Shown in pieces: positions 49,205 to 60,678 of a stretch of DNA of 64,000 bases. This DNA is from Suillus spraguei (lineage: Eukaryota > Basidiomycota > Agaricomycetes > Boletales > Suillaceae). The translations under genes were made by a program, and so were the position numbers. The notes below the pieces were generated by a model. That model was not told where the DNA came from, made no database searches, and saw only the letters and a program-made list of their open reading frames with translations. Position 1 is the stretch's first letter. Each line of letters starts with the position of its first letter. The stretch is from positions 124,001-188,000 of the forward strand of contig JABCPU010000070.1 of assembly GCA_016800925.1 (NCBI GenBank), in the 5' to 3' direction.

Positions 49205-50697
49205 TCATTGTAGCATCGCTGTGGTAGTGTGCGGGATCATCAACTCCAATGACAAGAAGAAACGTTCGCAATCACTCACCTCAGCGATGTGATGTTGAAT
49301 AAGAGCCTCAACTTTGCACTGGTAACATACAACATTAGAATTATCACCTTTGGCTTCTTTATATTGACAGAATTTGCAAATGCTTCCCTCGCATTTGAAG
49401 CAGAATTTCTCGTTAATACCGGCGCATTCCTCACAAAGGAAAATTTTCACAGCCCTGGCACCTGGAAACAGTCTGCTCTACTTCTATTCGTTCTTCATCC
49501 TCCCTACAGTCCTCACAAAGCCCCTCACGTAAGCACAGCCCGCAAACTCTGATATATGAGCACGCTCGACAGAAACGCTGGCAGCACCCAGGACACGTAA
49601 GGATGCCACTAGCGGGATATCCTGCATCCTGTAACTTGCAGCCACCGCAAGCCCAGTACTGACCACATGGACAAATGAAGTCTTGTGTAACACAACCACG
49701 GCAAGTTGTGGTGCCGACACGGGACCAACAATCATCATTACAGCAGCGGCGCCCATGTTTTCCGTTCGCTTTACTGTTCTCTATACAAGTAGTAGACTGG
49801 CAATGTAAGGTACGCGGTAGGTGTAATCGGGCTACATCAGTGTTTGGCGAGGGAGGTCCGGTGCCGTGAGTGTCGCCATTAGAAATTGGGCGCCCAATGC
49901 ACCACTGAAGTTCAACTGAACAAAACCAGCGTGTGCATGTGGGACACTTTCCCAGACGAGGTAGAGAGCCTGGACGCTCCATACATGAAGTACAGAATTT
50001 AGTGTTGCGATGATTGGAACACTGTACGATGGGGATGGTAGAGGAGGCTTGACAATCGATATTGGAGCAGGAGATAGCTTTACATATGTTGCACGATGTC
50101 CGCTTTGTCGAGCAGATAGGACAATGTAGACTGTCAAGTGACAAGTTCTTTACGCCATCTTCATCGATCAGACCTTTGTCGATAAGACGGCAATAAAATG
50201 CCTGTTCAAATCTCCAATATGCTTACAACTAATCAATTACTCGCCTTGACTCTATTTCGATGCTGTTCTCGCGCCATCTCAAGGCGGTGGGCTGTCTCCT
50301 GTTTTTGCGTCTCTTGCGCTTCCCATTTCGCTCGAACAATCCTCCCTACGTAATCTCTTAGTTCCTTAAGAGTAGGGATAATCTCCTGGGGTACCGAAAG
50401 ATGATGATCACGGAGTTTGTCATGAATATGCATACTGTTTAAATCAATCATGAAGCGGGTGTTCATGACACCTTCCTGGAGATTGAGGATGACAATTGAT
50501 GGCGCATATCCAGGATCTTCAAGTTGTACCTTATAGGAAAGACTTAATGAGCGCCATTTGTCCACTGTGGATGGAATTGGACTTTGAGGATCAACAGCGC
50601 GATAGATGCATTGCATAACCTGCACGACCAAAGGGAACATAGGATGCTCGAGCTTGCATTATCAAAATGATGTTGTTCCAACCGGCCATGTTCGCGA
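49205..50697 (-). pseudogene. Cys-rich zinc-binding-type gene, copy C (two frameshifts)
   Basis: Closely similar to copy B over its whole length. Frame breaks relative to B: an A run of four at 50664-50667 where copy B has five (early in the N-terminal domain), and an extra base in the AAAATTTT stretch at about 49440-49447, which ends the frame after CQGCEN and separates the final CEECAG segment. Otherwise the Cx2C pattern is preserved (CPICSTKRTSCNICK, CPGCCQRFCRAC). Both lesions are in homopolymers, so sequencing error is an alternative to decay. Confidence 0.75.
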
Positions 50698-51300
50698 AAG
50701 CCAATGTGTTTCAAATTTAAAGAACCTGCTGAGAAGAATCATCGTATTTCGTCACGTGAGGAGCATCGGAGTTTCAATCACAATCATAGAACATCGTAGC
50801 CTGTAGGTCTACTATCTATGTAGTATGTAGCTGCGCGAACAGCCATCACTGTGAGTCTAGACATTAGCATTTCTGTTCTGGCATGCCACTCATTCGACTC
50901 TGTGCTAAGTGCTTCCCGCGCCTATCTTGCAATCCACAAACAGCTGAGTTCCCGCCAGACTTGACTCTTTCTTGACCGCACGATATGATATCTATTTTAG
51001 CACATCCTCAATATTAATGTTATTTCGGTTGTACAATGGACTTACATGCCTGCACTTGAGTTGGGCCGTGGAGTCGCAGTGGACCGTAGGAGCCCACCCC
51101 CGAGGAAAAAGCATCGGAGTCCAGACCTGCAATCATCGCACACACGATAAATCACGAACCAGAATTGTTTTCTTGCACACCTCGTATAAGAAGATCTTGA
51201 ACATGAAGTTGATGCTCTTGCTAATTCTACTGTGTTTTAACCAAATATCCTTTGCTTAACAGCAGATGCAGTCCACTTTTCCGCGGCCCTCCCCCAGGGA
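50698..51300. repeat. Promoter side of copy C and right copy of dispersed repeat R
   Basis: About 50905-51300 is the right-hand direct copy of 48600-49010. The remainder holds no supported gene. Confidence 0.65.
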
Positions 51301-51766
51301 GATCACGATCAACTTTTAGAAAGCAGGGACTCGGATACATTATGATAGTGTGTGCATATAACTAACCAAAGCATACAATTGATGGATGTCGGGCTACTCA
51401 CAGGTATATATACTGACCAACTTCAGGTTCTCATTTGTGAACATATGGTGGCGATTAATTTATACTGAAAACATGCGATCCGGGCGCCGCGTCCAGGAGG
51501 CGGCGTGATAAAATTGTAGGCCCTGGCTGCATAAACGAACAACTATGGCAAGCACTTTTCACTGCTAGTACGAAGTTCTATGGCACACGCTTTATTTCAA
51601 TAAGCACGCCCACATCGAAGAACATTTGTCTTGGAGTAATAACGGGAGGTATGATACACGTACAGATATACAGCTAACAAGTACAAGTAATGGTAATAAT
51701 TATTTCCACAACATCCTGCTCCGTGGCGTCACTTTCCTCCCTCACCTTATGAGTCACACATCACCG
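51301..51766. other. Intergenic region, no gene supported
   Basis: Short frames only; it includes a GC-rich inverted stretch at about 51484-51506 (GGGCGCCGCGTCC and GGCGGCG). Confidence 0.45.
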
Positions 51767-53023
51767 TTAAGCGTGCGCCTCCCCGTTAGCTCCATTGTCG
51801 CCATTTCCGTCCTTCTTCCGGCGAATGACAACATATGTGTCGCTTGACTCGTCACCCGAAACAGCCTCAACATCGCCACCAACATGACCCACGCGCTCAG
51901 GCTCGATAAGTTTGCTGTAAAGGCGTGAGGAACTGTCATGATGCGAAACAAGACAAGATACTGACCGCTCAGCGCGGATCATGTTCAGGTCGTGGGAGAG
52001 AAGACCATGACCGGCTACAGGTCCATAATACGAGATTCCTGCAAGGGAGCCGATAATGCACGTGCCCACGAGGATGGAAAGGTAGAAGCGGTACTGGGAG
52101 TACCATTTTGGTGCTGAGAAGGCAGAATCAGAAGGGAACCACGACCCTGCATCAAAGAGACTCACTCCAACCGGCAGCAGTGACTCTATTATCGGCATAC
52201 CATAGTGCAGTGAATCCAAGCCACTGCCAAAGCAGCGCGAAAGTAGGTTGAAGGGTAATGGTCGACCACGCCAAGACTGCGGGAGAGACGCCGAGGAGCA
52301 GACGGGGGTAGCCTTTGTACCCGCCCAGACCACTGAATTCCATACCCCAGTGCATTGCACCTAAATATAACATGAGCCAAGTAAGTTATCGAAATAGAAG
52401 TGGGGTCACGTGCCAAGGAAGGACAAAAGCACTGCGCCATAGTGGACTTGGAAGTTGAGTGCTTGGTCTAATATATTAAGCGCAACACCAGGGTCCATAT
52501 TAGTAATAACACCCATGGTAGCGAGACCTGCTTGGTGTGCAAGATATACAGTAGTCGCAGACGACGCGATGTAAGGGATGCCACCAGCGAGGCCCATGAC
52601 GAGATAGGGGGTTGGCACAGAGTGGGCGACTGCGGTGGTGATACCGAACTACATTGGATAATCACAGCAACATGGATAATAAGACAACCGACTTAATCTG
52701 CACAAAGGGAGACATACGAAAGAATCTTTTGTTGGCTTGATGCTGTCTACTGTGAACACGCCGCCAGCGATCGAGCGCGCCCAGTCTGTCATTGAGTTCC
52801 CAACTTCCTCCTTCACATTCTGCCTCGCATGCTCGAGTGTCTGGCTGCCTGGTCTGCCCGAGACCGAGCTTGCCGCGAACCGTGCATGAACTTGGGCAAG
52901 GTTTATAGCTGTTGGGCGGGCTGTGAATTGGAAAGAGCTCTGAAACTGCGGAGGACGACGAAGGGTGAGTGGGGCACGACGAAGCGCAGTTGTGCGATAA
53001 AGGGTACCGAAAAGTGTGTTCAT
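51767..53023 (-). CDS. DUF3429-family (TMEM69-like) mitochondrial membrane protein
   Basis: Multi-pass protein of unknown function with a likely mitochondrial presequence. The start MNTLFGTLYRTTALRRAPL at 53023 is rich in Arg/Thr with no acidic residue; an in-frame ATG at 53089 is less suitable. Membrane exons contain TPYLVMGLAGGIPYIASS, then VHYGAVLLSFLGA|MHWGMEFSGLGGYKGYPR, which is the family hallmark, LLLGVSPAVLAWSTI, FTALWYADNRVTAAGW, and PKWYSQYRFYLSILVGTC. A soluble, acidic C-terminal tail ends at 51767. Four or five exons; the gene looks intact. Confidence 0.85.
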
Positions 53024-53344
53024 AGCTGTGGTCAAAATGATGATGGAAGGCGCAGGCCTCAAGGTACCATGCCTTATAGAGCAACCCAAATGACGTCGCG
53101 TGACATCATATACGACAACACACTATAAAGTCGTGGATTTCCAATACGCCAGTATGGAGGAGATCACAGGCATCGCCCGCCGAAATGAAAATACAACGCC
53201 CACTCCATTCTGTACTTACAGCATTTCAGGCCGCCGAAGGGACTAACAACGTGACGCATGGCTTCAGTAGCATCAATCAATAAGCAATCTACAGCCCCCG
53301 CAGGGGAGGTTCTCCAAAACACGGGGTATCGCACGATTCTAGAG

Positions 53345-55653
53345 CTACAGTTTAATGAAAGATGTATCGATCCCATGAGAAAAATCCCAAATACAGATCC
53401 TCTGTAGGGACATGATCAGCTTCTAGGCGAATGCCGAGAATGTATACACCTCACCTGATCTTCTCCGCACGAAACAATCTGTATGGTACAAGATTCAGTC
53501 AAGTTAAAAATACATTTAGAGGACGGACCTTGGTACAATCAAAACCCACACAGAATATCCTTCCTGTGTGACCACCATTCAGTTCAGCGACCAGCGCCCC
53601 TGTCTTCCTGTCCCACACCTGTGTCAACACAAAGTGATGAGTCCCATATAACCCCCGCGATTGCGTTCAACATACCTTAATGGTTAAATCATAGCTCCCA
53701 CTGACAGCAAACTCCTCCCCAAGGGCAACACTTCGCACAAGATGGGTGTGTCTCTCTTGTTCCCGCCGTGCAGTTAATCCATGCGACCCACAAGCATGAC
53801 ACACGACAGTGTTTGCATCTGGCCGCATGGTATCGAATCGTGTGAGAGAAGAATGCAAAAAGAATGGTGCCGTCCCCTGTCCCGGTATCATTGCAATATT
53901 ATCTTGGGCATGAGACTGTGAGGAGGTTGAGGTAGAAGCCGTGGCTGAAGGAATAGTGTTGAACTCAGGGTTTGTCGACCAGCCTTGCGACGAAGCTATG
54001 TCAAACATGCGTAAATGCATATCTGATGAGCCAGACAACAAATATGGGGGCTTGAACTCGATAGAGGCAATGCTGAAGACGTTATCTCAGTATTCACATC
54101 TACTAGTGGGAAATTCAGGAAGAGCTTCACCCTCGTGCATGGTGTTCCTCAAAGGTGCTGATGAGCGCGCCAGTGTTTGCATTCCAAACACGTACGGAAC
54201 GGTCACCAGAGCCAGACACTATCACGTCACCAACGACAGAAACGGCGTTAACAGCTGCACGATGTGCACGAAACACAAATTGGGGCTTCAAGGACGGAAA
54301 CCCATATGTTCTGACAGTCCGGTCTGGGAAAGTGAACATTCAGCCAACTAACAGATAAGGCCGTAGATCAAGCAAACCTTTGGAACACGTCGCCAGCCTC
54401 CCGCTATCAACGCGAACACAAAGCACACTGTCAAGATGGTCTTGCAGGACCTTAATCAGCTTGTCCTTGCCGAGGTCCCAAACAACAACACGTCTATCAC
54501 TCCCTCCAGTCACCAGAAAGCCTGCACTGCTAGGCTCGTTTGCCAAAGCATCCTCTCCAGACTTCACAAAGTCGGAAGATACGCATAAGCTTAGGACACT
54601 AGAATCATGTAACTCGCCGACCACGCGCCGTACGCGGTCCGTGCGCAGATCCCACTCCCGAACAGTGCGGTCTTTCGAACCTGTAAATAGTACCTGCAGG
54701 GGTGCGGACCGACCATCAAGCCCTGCTGGATACGTCCATAACCAAAGGCAGTACACTGCAGCGCTGTGGCCACCGGCATCTGCAGAGGGTAATGTACGCC
54801 TACGATATGCGCCCTGGCAAAAACGATTGTGTAAGAGCATGTGCGTCTGGTGGAGGAGTTTGTAGTCCGGCGCAAGATGCGTACTACGTGGCAGAACGCC
54901 ATACTGTGATGTGATACGAGATATCGGGGTGATGGCGGTTGTCGAGGAGGAAGATAACGCAGCTGAAGTAATAGGTATTAGGAGATGGGATAGACCTTGT
55001 GCTTCAATGTCGTCAATGTCCATCGGCATGGACGTCCAGTCAACCGAGTCATCCCCAATAAAATCGACGATATCTCCCGGGCCTTCACCACTCCCTTCGT
55101 CCTCGTCCTCCTCTTCGTCACCCATACCTTCATCTTCGTCCCTTTCTTCAGGAACAACTGCGTCCGCAGGATCTGCATCACCAAGTCCGTCCCAAGGGGT
55201 TGGCGCGGAAACGTCCGTGCGCCATTCCCAGCCATGTGCATAGCAAAGACGGCGCCAAAGTACTTGGTCTATTGCGAGGGCGTGCCAACGTTTAGAGACA
55301 AGAGAGCAGGTGAGCAAGGAAGCTGCTTGGAGATGCGTGAAAATGAGGAGAGAAAGTTCCGTAGGAAGGGACTGAAAGTTAATCAGCTTATTGGGTCAGG
55401 GCTGTTGGACGCAGAACGTCAGACTCACCCCAACGATATCAAACTGCAACAGAGGGGTCATTCTACGCTGCAAACTTGCAAGCACAGAACGAGGAAGACA
55501 CTCGAGGAGCTTGTAGGTCATTTCTGTGAACGTTCATGCGAACAACAGCATCCCGTTTCGGGTGAGTGGAATACAAGAAGCAAAATGGTCAACATAGTGC
55601 CTGATGCAGCGGATTAAATATAAACCTTCGCGTTCCATATCATTCGATGCCAT
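53345..55653 (-). CDS. F-box/WD40 protein (SCF substrate receptor type)
   Basis: Expected to bring substrates to an SCF ubiquitin ligase. The start MASNDMERE at 55653 is joined by an intron of about 80 nt to EMTYKLLECLPRSV. The F-box follows (LPTELSLLIFTHLQ..LTCSLVSKRWHALA). A long acidic low-complexity stretch (about 55200-55080) separates it from the WD40 propeller: VLFTGSKDRTVREWDLRT, FLVTGGSDRRVVVWDLGK, VIVSGSGDRSVRVWNANTG, EEFAVSGSYDLTIKVWD and, in the last exon, RICIWDFSHG. The stop is TAG 53345-53347. Conservation of repeats is good and no lesion was seen. FBXW7/Cdc4-like or Met30-like cannot be decided here. Confidence 0.88.
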
Positions 55654-56173
55654 GGTAGCTAAATGCCAGTCAAGGCTCCGTGCGATGCCCTTGCCTTTGA
55701 CGTCTGCCGGTGATCCCGTTTAAATACTACCGCATGGTGAAATTTTTGCTCAGAAATACCTGCATCCTTGTTGGACTGCCAGCCAGTTCTGTGATTCGCT
55801 TGTATTATCCCCAAACCCGACCTGGTGGTTGCTGCGTTGGTAGTGCTGTAGCTTTGTGAGAATGCGAGCTTAAGCCCTTTGATATCTGCATCTGAAAATC
55901 CGTCATCGGTGAGACTTATCATAATCTCTAGTAGGGATTTGATGCACTGTGGTGGTACAAGAGGCCTGAGTGGGCGGCCAGATGCCTCTCGAGTCCAAAG
56001 CGTTGAGGGAAGAAGCCTGTGTCACGACTCACGACCTAACTACTAAAGTGGTGATATGGCCTAAAATAGAAATATTTCCTTCTCATCGTCGACATATGCC
56101 GAGGCCAGTCGTATTTACCGAGCCTAGCAAGTTCATTCAATCGCATTCGCTAAGCTCCAATCATATACTAGTA
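55654..56173. other. F-box gene upstream region, no separate gene supported
   Basis: An 87-codon minus-strand frame (55659-55922) overlaps the likely promoter and matches nothing I know; not called as a gene. Confidence 0.4.
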
Positions 56174-56688
56174 TGCGTAGCTCCTCTAATCCCGCACGGG
56201 CCATGTCCACTGATCGGACATCACTCAAATCTCGACAAAACCGCATTTCTGATGCGAATGATATTATACTGTAAAATTTAAATGACCTTGGAAAGTGCCA
56301 AGAAAGGTCCTAAGTAACACAAGAACATATCGGTCTACACCAAGTCTGCATCCATGTTAAAGGTCTGCTTATTGAGTCTACTTGGTAGAGATCGATCAAT
56401 CACTAATCAGCTGGTATGTATGTAAGTATAAGTCAATTGCATTATCGCAACCAGCAAGGAATTTTGTTATGACAATTAGGACAGGAAGTGTTCGACTCGC
56501 ATGCCACCCGTTTATCCTTCGCCGGTCGCCTATCAAGATCGGTTCGAAAATGAGAGAAAGCACTTCAGAACGGACATGACACCGTGTTTGCCTCTTGAAT
56601 ATGAGAGACAGATGTGATGTTACATCTGACTCGGACAAAGACAAAAGAAGACTGTCGAGAACATACTGGTTGACAATCTGATATCACT
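56174..56688 (+). repeat. Left direct repeat flanking the NACHT locus
   Basis: Matches 60018-60660 in the same orientation: TAGCTCCTCTAATCC, ATGTCCACTGATCGGACATCA, AAGGTCTGCTTATTG, GAACATA..ACTGGTTGA. It is shorter than the right copy. Its right end coincides with the inversion breakpoint at 56689. Confidence 0.75.
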
Positions 56689-57400
56689 GGTTATAGGCAG
56701 GTCAGGGTCACGAAGAGCCCATGCAAGGGAAAGGATGAGATCGGTAAGCTCAGGTTCGGATGTGCATTCATCAAGGGCATCAATAACAAATGTCAAAGGC
56801 GGACATCCACGCAATCTAGATTGAAGGTTCCATAGGGGTCTGAGAAAGAGAGCCTCCATCTGGTCCCGGAGAAGCGTGTTTGGGTCTAGTAGAGCGGGGT
56901 TTTCTTGAATAATTCTGCTCACATCCTGCCGTATAATTGGAAAATTAGTTGCAAGCTGGTAGACAAGTGTCGCAAAGAAATATCCAGTTGTGCAGCGTTT
57001 GGTGTGCTTGCGCGAGAAAAAGAATGTTCCCGCTAGCCGTGATTCGACATTCGTCTCTTCTGTCACTTTTAGACCCCTCATCCTTTTAGCTACTGTAAAC
57101 GCAACGGCAGACTTTCCAACGCCAGCCGTACCATGCAACCAAATGAGTTGATTCTTCTCTCTGTTGTCCAAAAATGCGTAGATGTATTTGAGGAGGTCTA
57201 CTCGAGTCTCTGCCAAACATTTCGGGTGAGGCTGGCGCTCACGGGAGTTGTACTGAGCACCCTTGACAACGAGCTGAGATAGCCTCGCCCAAATTCCTTC
57301 AAGAACTGCCAAAGAGGTTATAGTCTTATAGAACATACGAGAGATAAAAGATGGAAATACTGACATTGATCGTCACTCATTAACGAGGGTTGTGATATAC
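56689..57400 (-). pseudogene. NACHT NTPase, N-terminal half, inverted relative to the rest
   Basis: A NACHT domain of the STAND class, fungal NLR-like. On the minus strand the frame from 57366 contains LIWLHGTAGVGKSAVA (Walker A), GTFFFSRKHTKRCTTGYFFATL and LTFVIDALDECT (Walker B), then ALRDPDLPIT, where family similarity stops at 56689. The natural continuation (HIVLTSRSE...) lies on the plus strand at 57776 and reads away. The two halves are therefore head-to-head. Flipping 56689-57775 would place them in one frame, with the codon ACC shared at the join. Upstream exon structure beyond 57366 was not resolved. Confidence 0.8.
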
Positions 57401-57772
57401 GATGAATCAACTGAATGTACTAGTTGAGTTCAGGGGTGTAGTTAGAAATAATCCTGGTGGTAGTTTTCTGGAGGGACGACATACGAAGATTTGCAATAAA
57501 GCTTGTAAGCTGTGACAAGACTTGGGTCGACGATCAAGCTGTCGATTGATGGGGTGTGCGAAGCGTGGATGGACGAATGAATCTATTCTGCTATGGAAAG
57601 CTCGCTGGATTGTTTTGGAGTACGCCTGAAGAACGAGTAGGTGCTCGCTGTTCGACGTCGAGTGCTTGCAGGACACAAGGCAGTTAAGCCAGATGCAGAA
57701 ACCACGTGAGTCAATAATGCTGAGTGTGTTGTAGGTTAACTGAACGTTTATATGAATCGTTGAAAATGATGA

Positions 57773-59566
57773 ACCCACATTGTGCTCACAAGTCGCTCGG
57801 AATCGCATATCTCCAGAGCCTTTCAGAACGAAGGGGTGCGCCCGCTGGTGCGCGAGATACCCGTGAGAACTTCTGGGGAGGGTGGTATGATCTCATTAGA
57901 TGGCGTAGACGTTGATCAAGACATCTGTACTTTTTTACGGTTTTCCTTCCTCGAGTTGAAAAGCTGCCATCCAGATTTCCCTCGGCCATCGGAGGATGAC
58001 CTTGCGAAGCTGGCGAGCCGAGCGGGCAGACGTTTTATCGTGGCATCTACGATGATGAGGTTTATTGTGGACGTTGGATATAGTAATCCTCATGATCGGT
58101 TGCAGCTGATGCTCGAGCTAACGAGCAAGCTGCTACCGGGAACAGAGGTGTACAAGCTATACGATTCTATCCTCTCCACATGTGCCGACCCCAAGCGGGC
58201 ATACCTGCACTTGTCGCTCGTTGCTGCCCTCACGGACCCTCTTCCCATCTCACAAATCTCAACACTTCTTGGCCCTGGCCTGGGCAGGGATGTGGAGACA
58301 ACGCTGATTCAGCTACGGTCTGTCATGGATATCCCGACAGACAGCACTCTCCCTGTGAATATCTATCACTCGTCCATTCGCGACTATGTTTCCGACCCCT
58401 CAAACTGTGGCCTCCCTGAAGTACGCGACATTGCATCACCTCACCTTCTACTCGCCCATTCGGCTCTTCGCTTGATGATGAGAGAGATTCCAGAAAGCAC
58501 GGCCCTCTTGGATGCACTCTCAGAACTGAAGAAGCAAAGCAAAGCTATGCAACCCGAGGACTCCCATGTATTAAAAGACTCATTAGCGTTCCTTGTTGAG
58601 CCACTAGAGCCACTGTCAGTTGTCAGCTGTATGCTGTGGCTTCGAGGAGATCGCACTTCAGATTTACAATCTTGGCTGGGGACTGTAGACGGACGTGCCT
58701 GGCTGGAGATCCAGGGAGGGCAAGAGTGGCTGCGGACCTGGTTGCAGACCCGGGGAGGACGAAAGTGGCTGCAGACCCATGGAGGACCAGAGTGGCTGGA
58801 GACCTGGCTGGAGACCCGGGGAGGACTAGACTGGCTGGAGACCTTGGGAAGACGAGACTTGTCGGTGACCCAAGGAGAACAAGAGCGGCTGCAGGGGCTG
58901 CAGACCCAGGGAGGACAAGACTGGCTGCAGACACAAGAAGGCTATGGCTGGTTGCAGACACAGGCCGGACAAAACTGGCTGGAGACTCCCCATGGTCAAG
59001 TGTGGCAGTCCACTTCTGCGGCCTCCGTCTGGGTGACAATAGAAGAATTCTTGAGGACATCAGAAGCAATCAACGAGCGACCTGCCAGCTTTTCAACTAA
59101 TTCAGGAGTTCAAGACCTTGCCAGATTTCTTGATGTTTTCGGTTTTCCTGGCATTAAGACATCAGCATCAGATCTTCTACCAGACAAGGTGATAATTCAT
59201 ACTGTGAATGCCTCCAGAAGTTTCGCAAAAGAGGCACTGGAACGCAGTCTAACAGCTTCCAATGCTCTCAAGTATGCCTGTCACAACTGGGCCGTACATC
59301 TCTCGCGTGCCCCCAGGCCATTGGATGACACGCTCAATAATATATTTATATTCCAGGCTTTTTGGAATCATCATATTATCCCCTGGCTAGAAATGGAGTG
59401 GTGTTTGAATGGTCTGCAGTCTTGCCTGGTCGTCTTATCTGAAGGGCAGAAATTTGTGACGGTAGCTAAACAACGGATTGTCCGTCCCGGCCGGTCCCAA
59501 TCCCACTCCCAACTTCAAAGGCCTTACCGTCCTGAACAGCTTCGAACGCGAGCTTCTTCACTATAG
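57773..59566 (+). pseudogene. NACHT protein, C-terminal part with a Trp-Leu repeat, separated from its NTPase half
   Basis: The frame is open from 57773 to TAG 59564-59566 but lacks a proper start; the first in-frame ATG is at about 57887. It begins HIVLTSRSESHISRAF, the sensor-like end of the NACHT core, and continues with winged-helix-like helices (LYDSILSTCADPKRAYLHLSL, LPVNIYHSSIRDYV). At about 58690-59010 there is a degenerate repeat of about 10-11 residues with WL.T.GG (for example EWLRTWLQTRGGRKWLQT). A helical C-terminus follows (ALKYACHNWAVHLSRA, a common feature of this family). It may still be transcribed, but not as a whole NACHT protein. Confidence 0.8.
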
Positions 59567-60017
59567 AGGGTGCTTTTCGGATAGTGGACAGCATAGGTGC
59601 TTCAACTTTAGGATTGTATGAGAATAGAAAGGAGATAATCTGGGTCAGAGGTTTGGCTGGAAGGGTTAGACCGTTCGCTGCAGACGGTACTTTGGTAGTA
59701 TTGTGGTAGCAGGTATACAAGGTCGCATCCGCTTTGCAGGATGAGAATGGTCAGGCTGGTCGAACCTTCATTTCTGGACTTGTTTAGCTTTCAATCCTGG
59801 CTATGATGACCAGCTTCACAGACGAAATCGGGTTTTTGCGCACCTGTCAGCCCAGCAACCAAACTTTTTTGATGCTGGCTTTGTGGCTTCTGTAGACGTG
59901 TCCCTTGCATTTTTAGAACAAGTCGGCATCGCCCATTTTCCCCTTGGGCCGCGCTGATGTCAGTCTTGTAAATTTTAGTCTTGATCTCGTTCTCTGTACC
60001 GGCCCGGGCCCGGTAAA
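59567..60017. other. 3' flank of the NACHT gene, no other gene seen
   Basis: Only short frames; a CGGGCCCGGGCC-type palindromic patch is present at 60001-60013 just before the right direct repeat. Confidence 0.45.
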
Positions 60018-60660
60018 TGCATAGCTCCTCTAATCCTGTATGGGCTATGTCCACTGATCGGACATCATTCAGATCTCACAGCAGCGCATTCTGATGTAAA
60101 TGTGTCTCATTTTGTACTGAAATAGAGTTCGATGATATTGGAAGGCGTGCTCGAATACAAAGAGCATGTCAGTCTATACCAAGTCTACACGTATGTGAAG
60201 GTCTGCTTATTGCGTGACTTGGTCTGCTTGACAGTTGAGAGGTTCGACTCGCGCGCCGAACCGTTTGTCCTTACCTCAATGGAATAGCCTATCAAGATGG
60301 TTTGAAAATGAACAAAAGTACTTCAGAACAGACGTGACACCTGTCAAGATATGGATATGACTATCGACGTCATTATCGTACGTACTCATCCTTTTCTTTT
60401 ACATACACAATCACTCCTCGTTGCACGCCTCAGACACGTTTCCCTTTGATTCTCCGTCTAAACCATCATATTAAAACCTCTCGTCGTCGAATATCGTTCT
60501 TTAATCTTTTGAGCTAATACCAAGTCGTCGTTTCTCGTTCCGTTCCCAGTCCGAGCCTCATCAGATCTTCACAACACCGTGCTTACCCCTTAAATATCGG
60601 AGACAAACATGATGTCACAAAAAGAAGATTGTCCAGAACATAGTACTGGTTGATAATCTT
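60018..60660 (+). repeat. Right direct repeat flanking the NACHT locus
   Basis: Same-orientation partner of 56174-56688, with extra sequence around 60350-60570. No coding content or long-terminal-repeat hallmarks (primer site, polypurine tract) were recognised. Confidence 0.7.
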
Positions 60661-60678
60661 GCGAAAAATCCTATGTCA

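Noticed and set aside
55659..55922. 87-codon minus-strand frame upstream of the F-box gene
   Set aside because: No motif, sits in a probable promoter, no second exon identified.
58636..59100. 154-codon plus-strand frame rich in Arg/Gly/Asp over the Trp-Leu repeat
   Set aside because: Shadow of the repeat in another frame; the NACHT C-terminal frame is longer and matches the family upstream.
56174..60660. Direct repeats around the NACHT gene as LTRs of a retrotransposon
   Set aside because: No gag-pol content, primer-binding site or polypurine tract between them; lengths differ.
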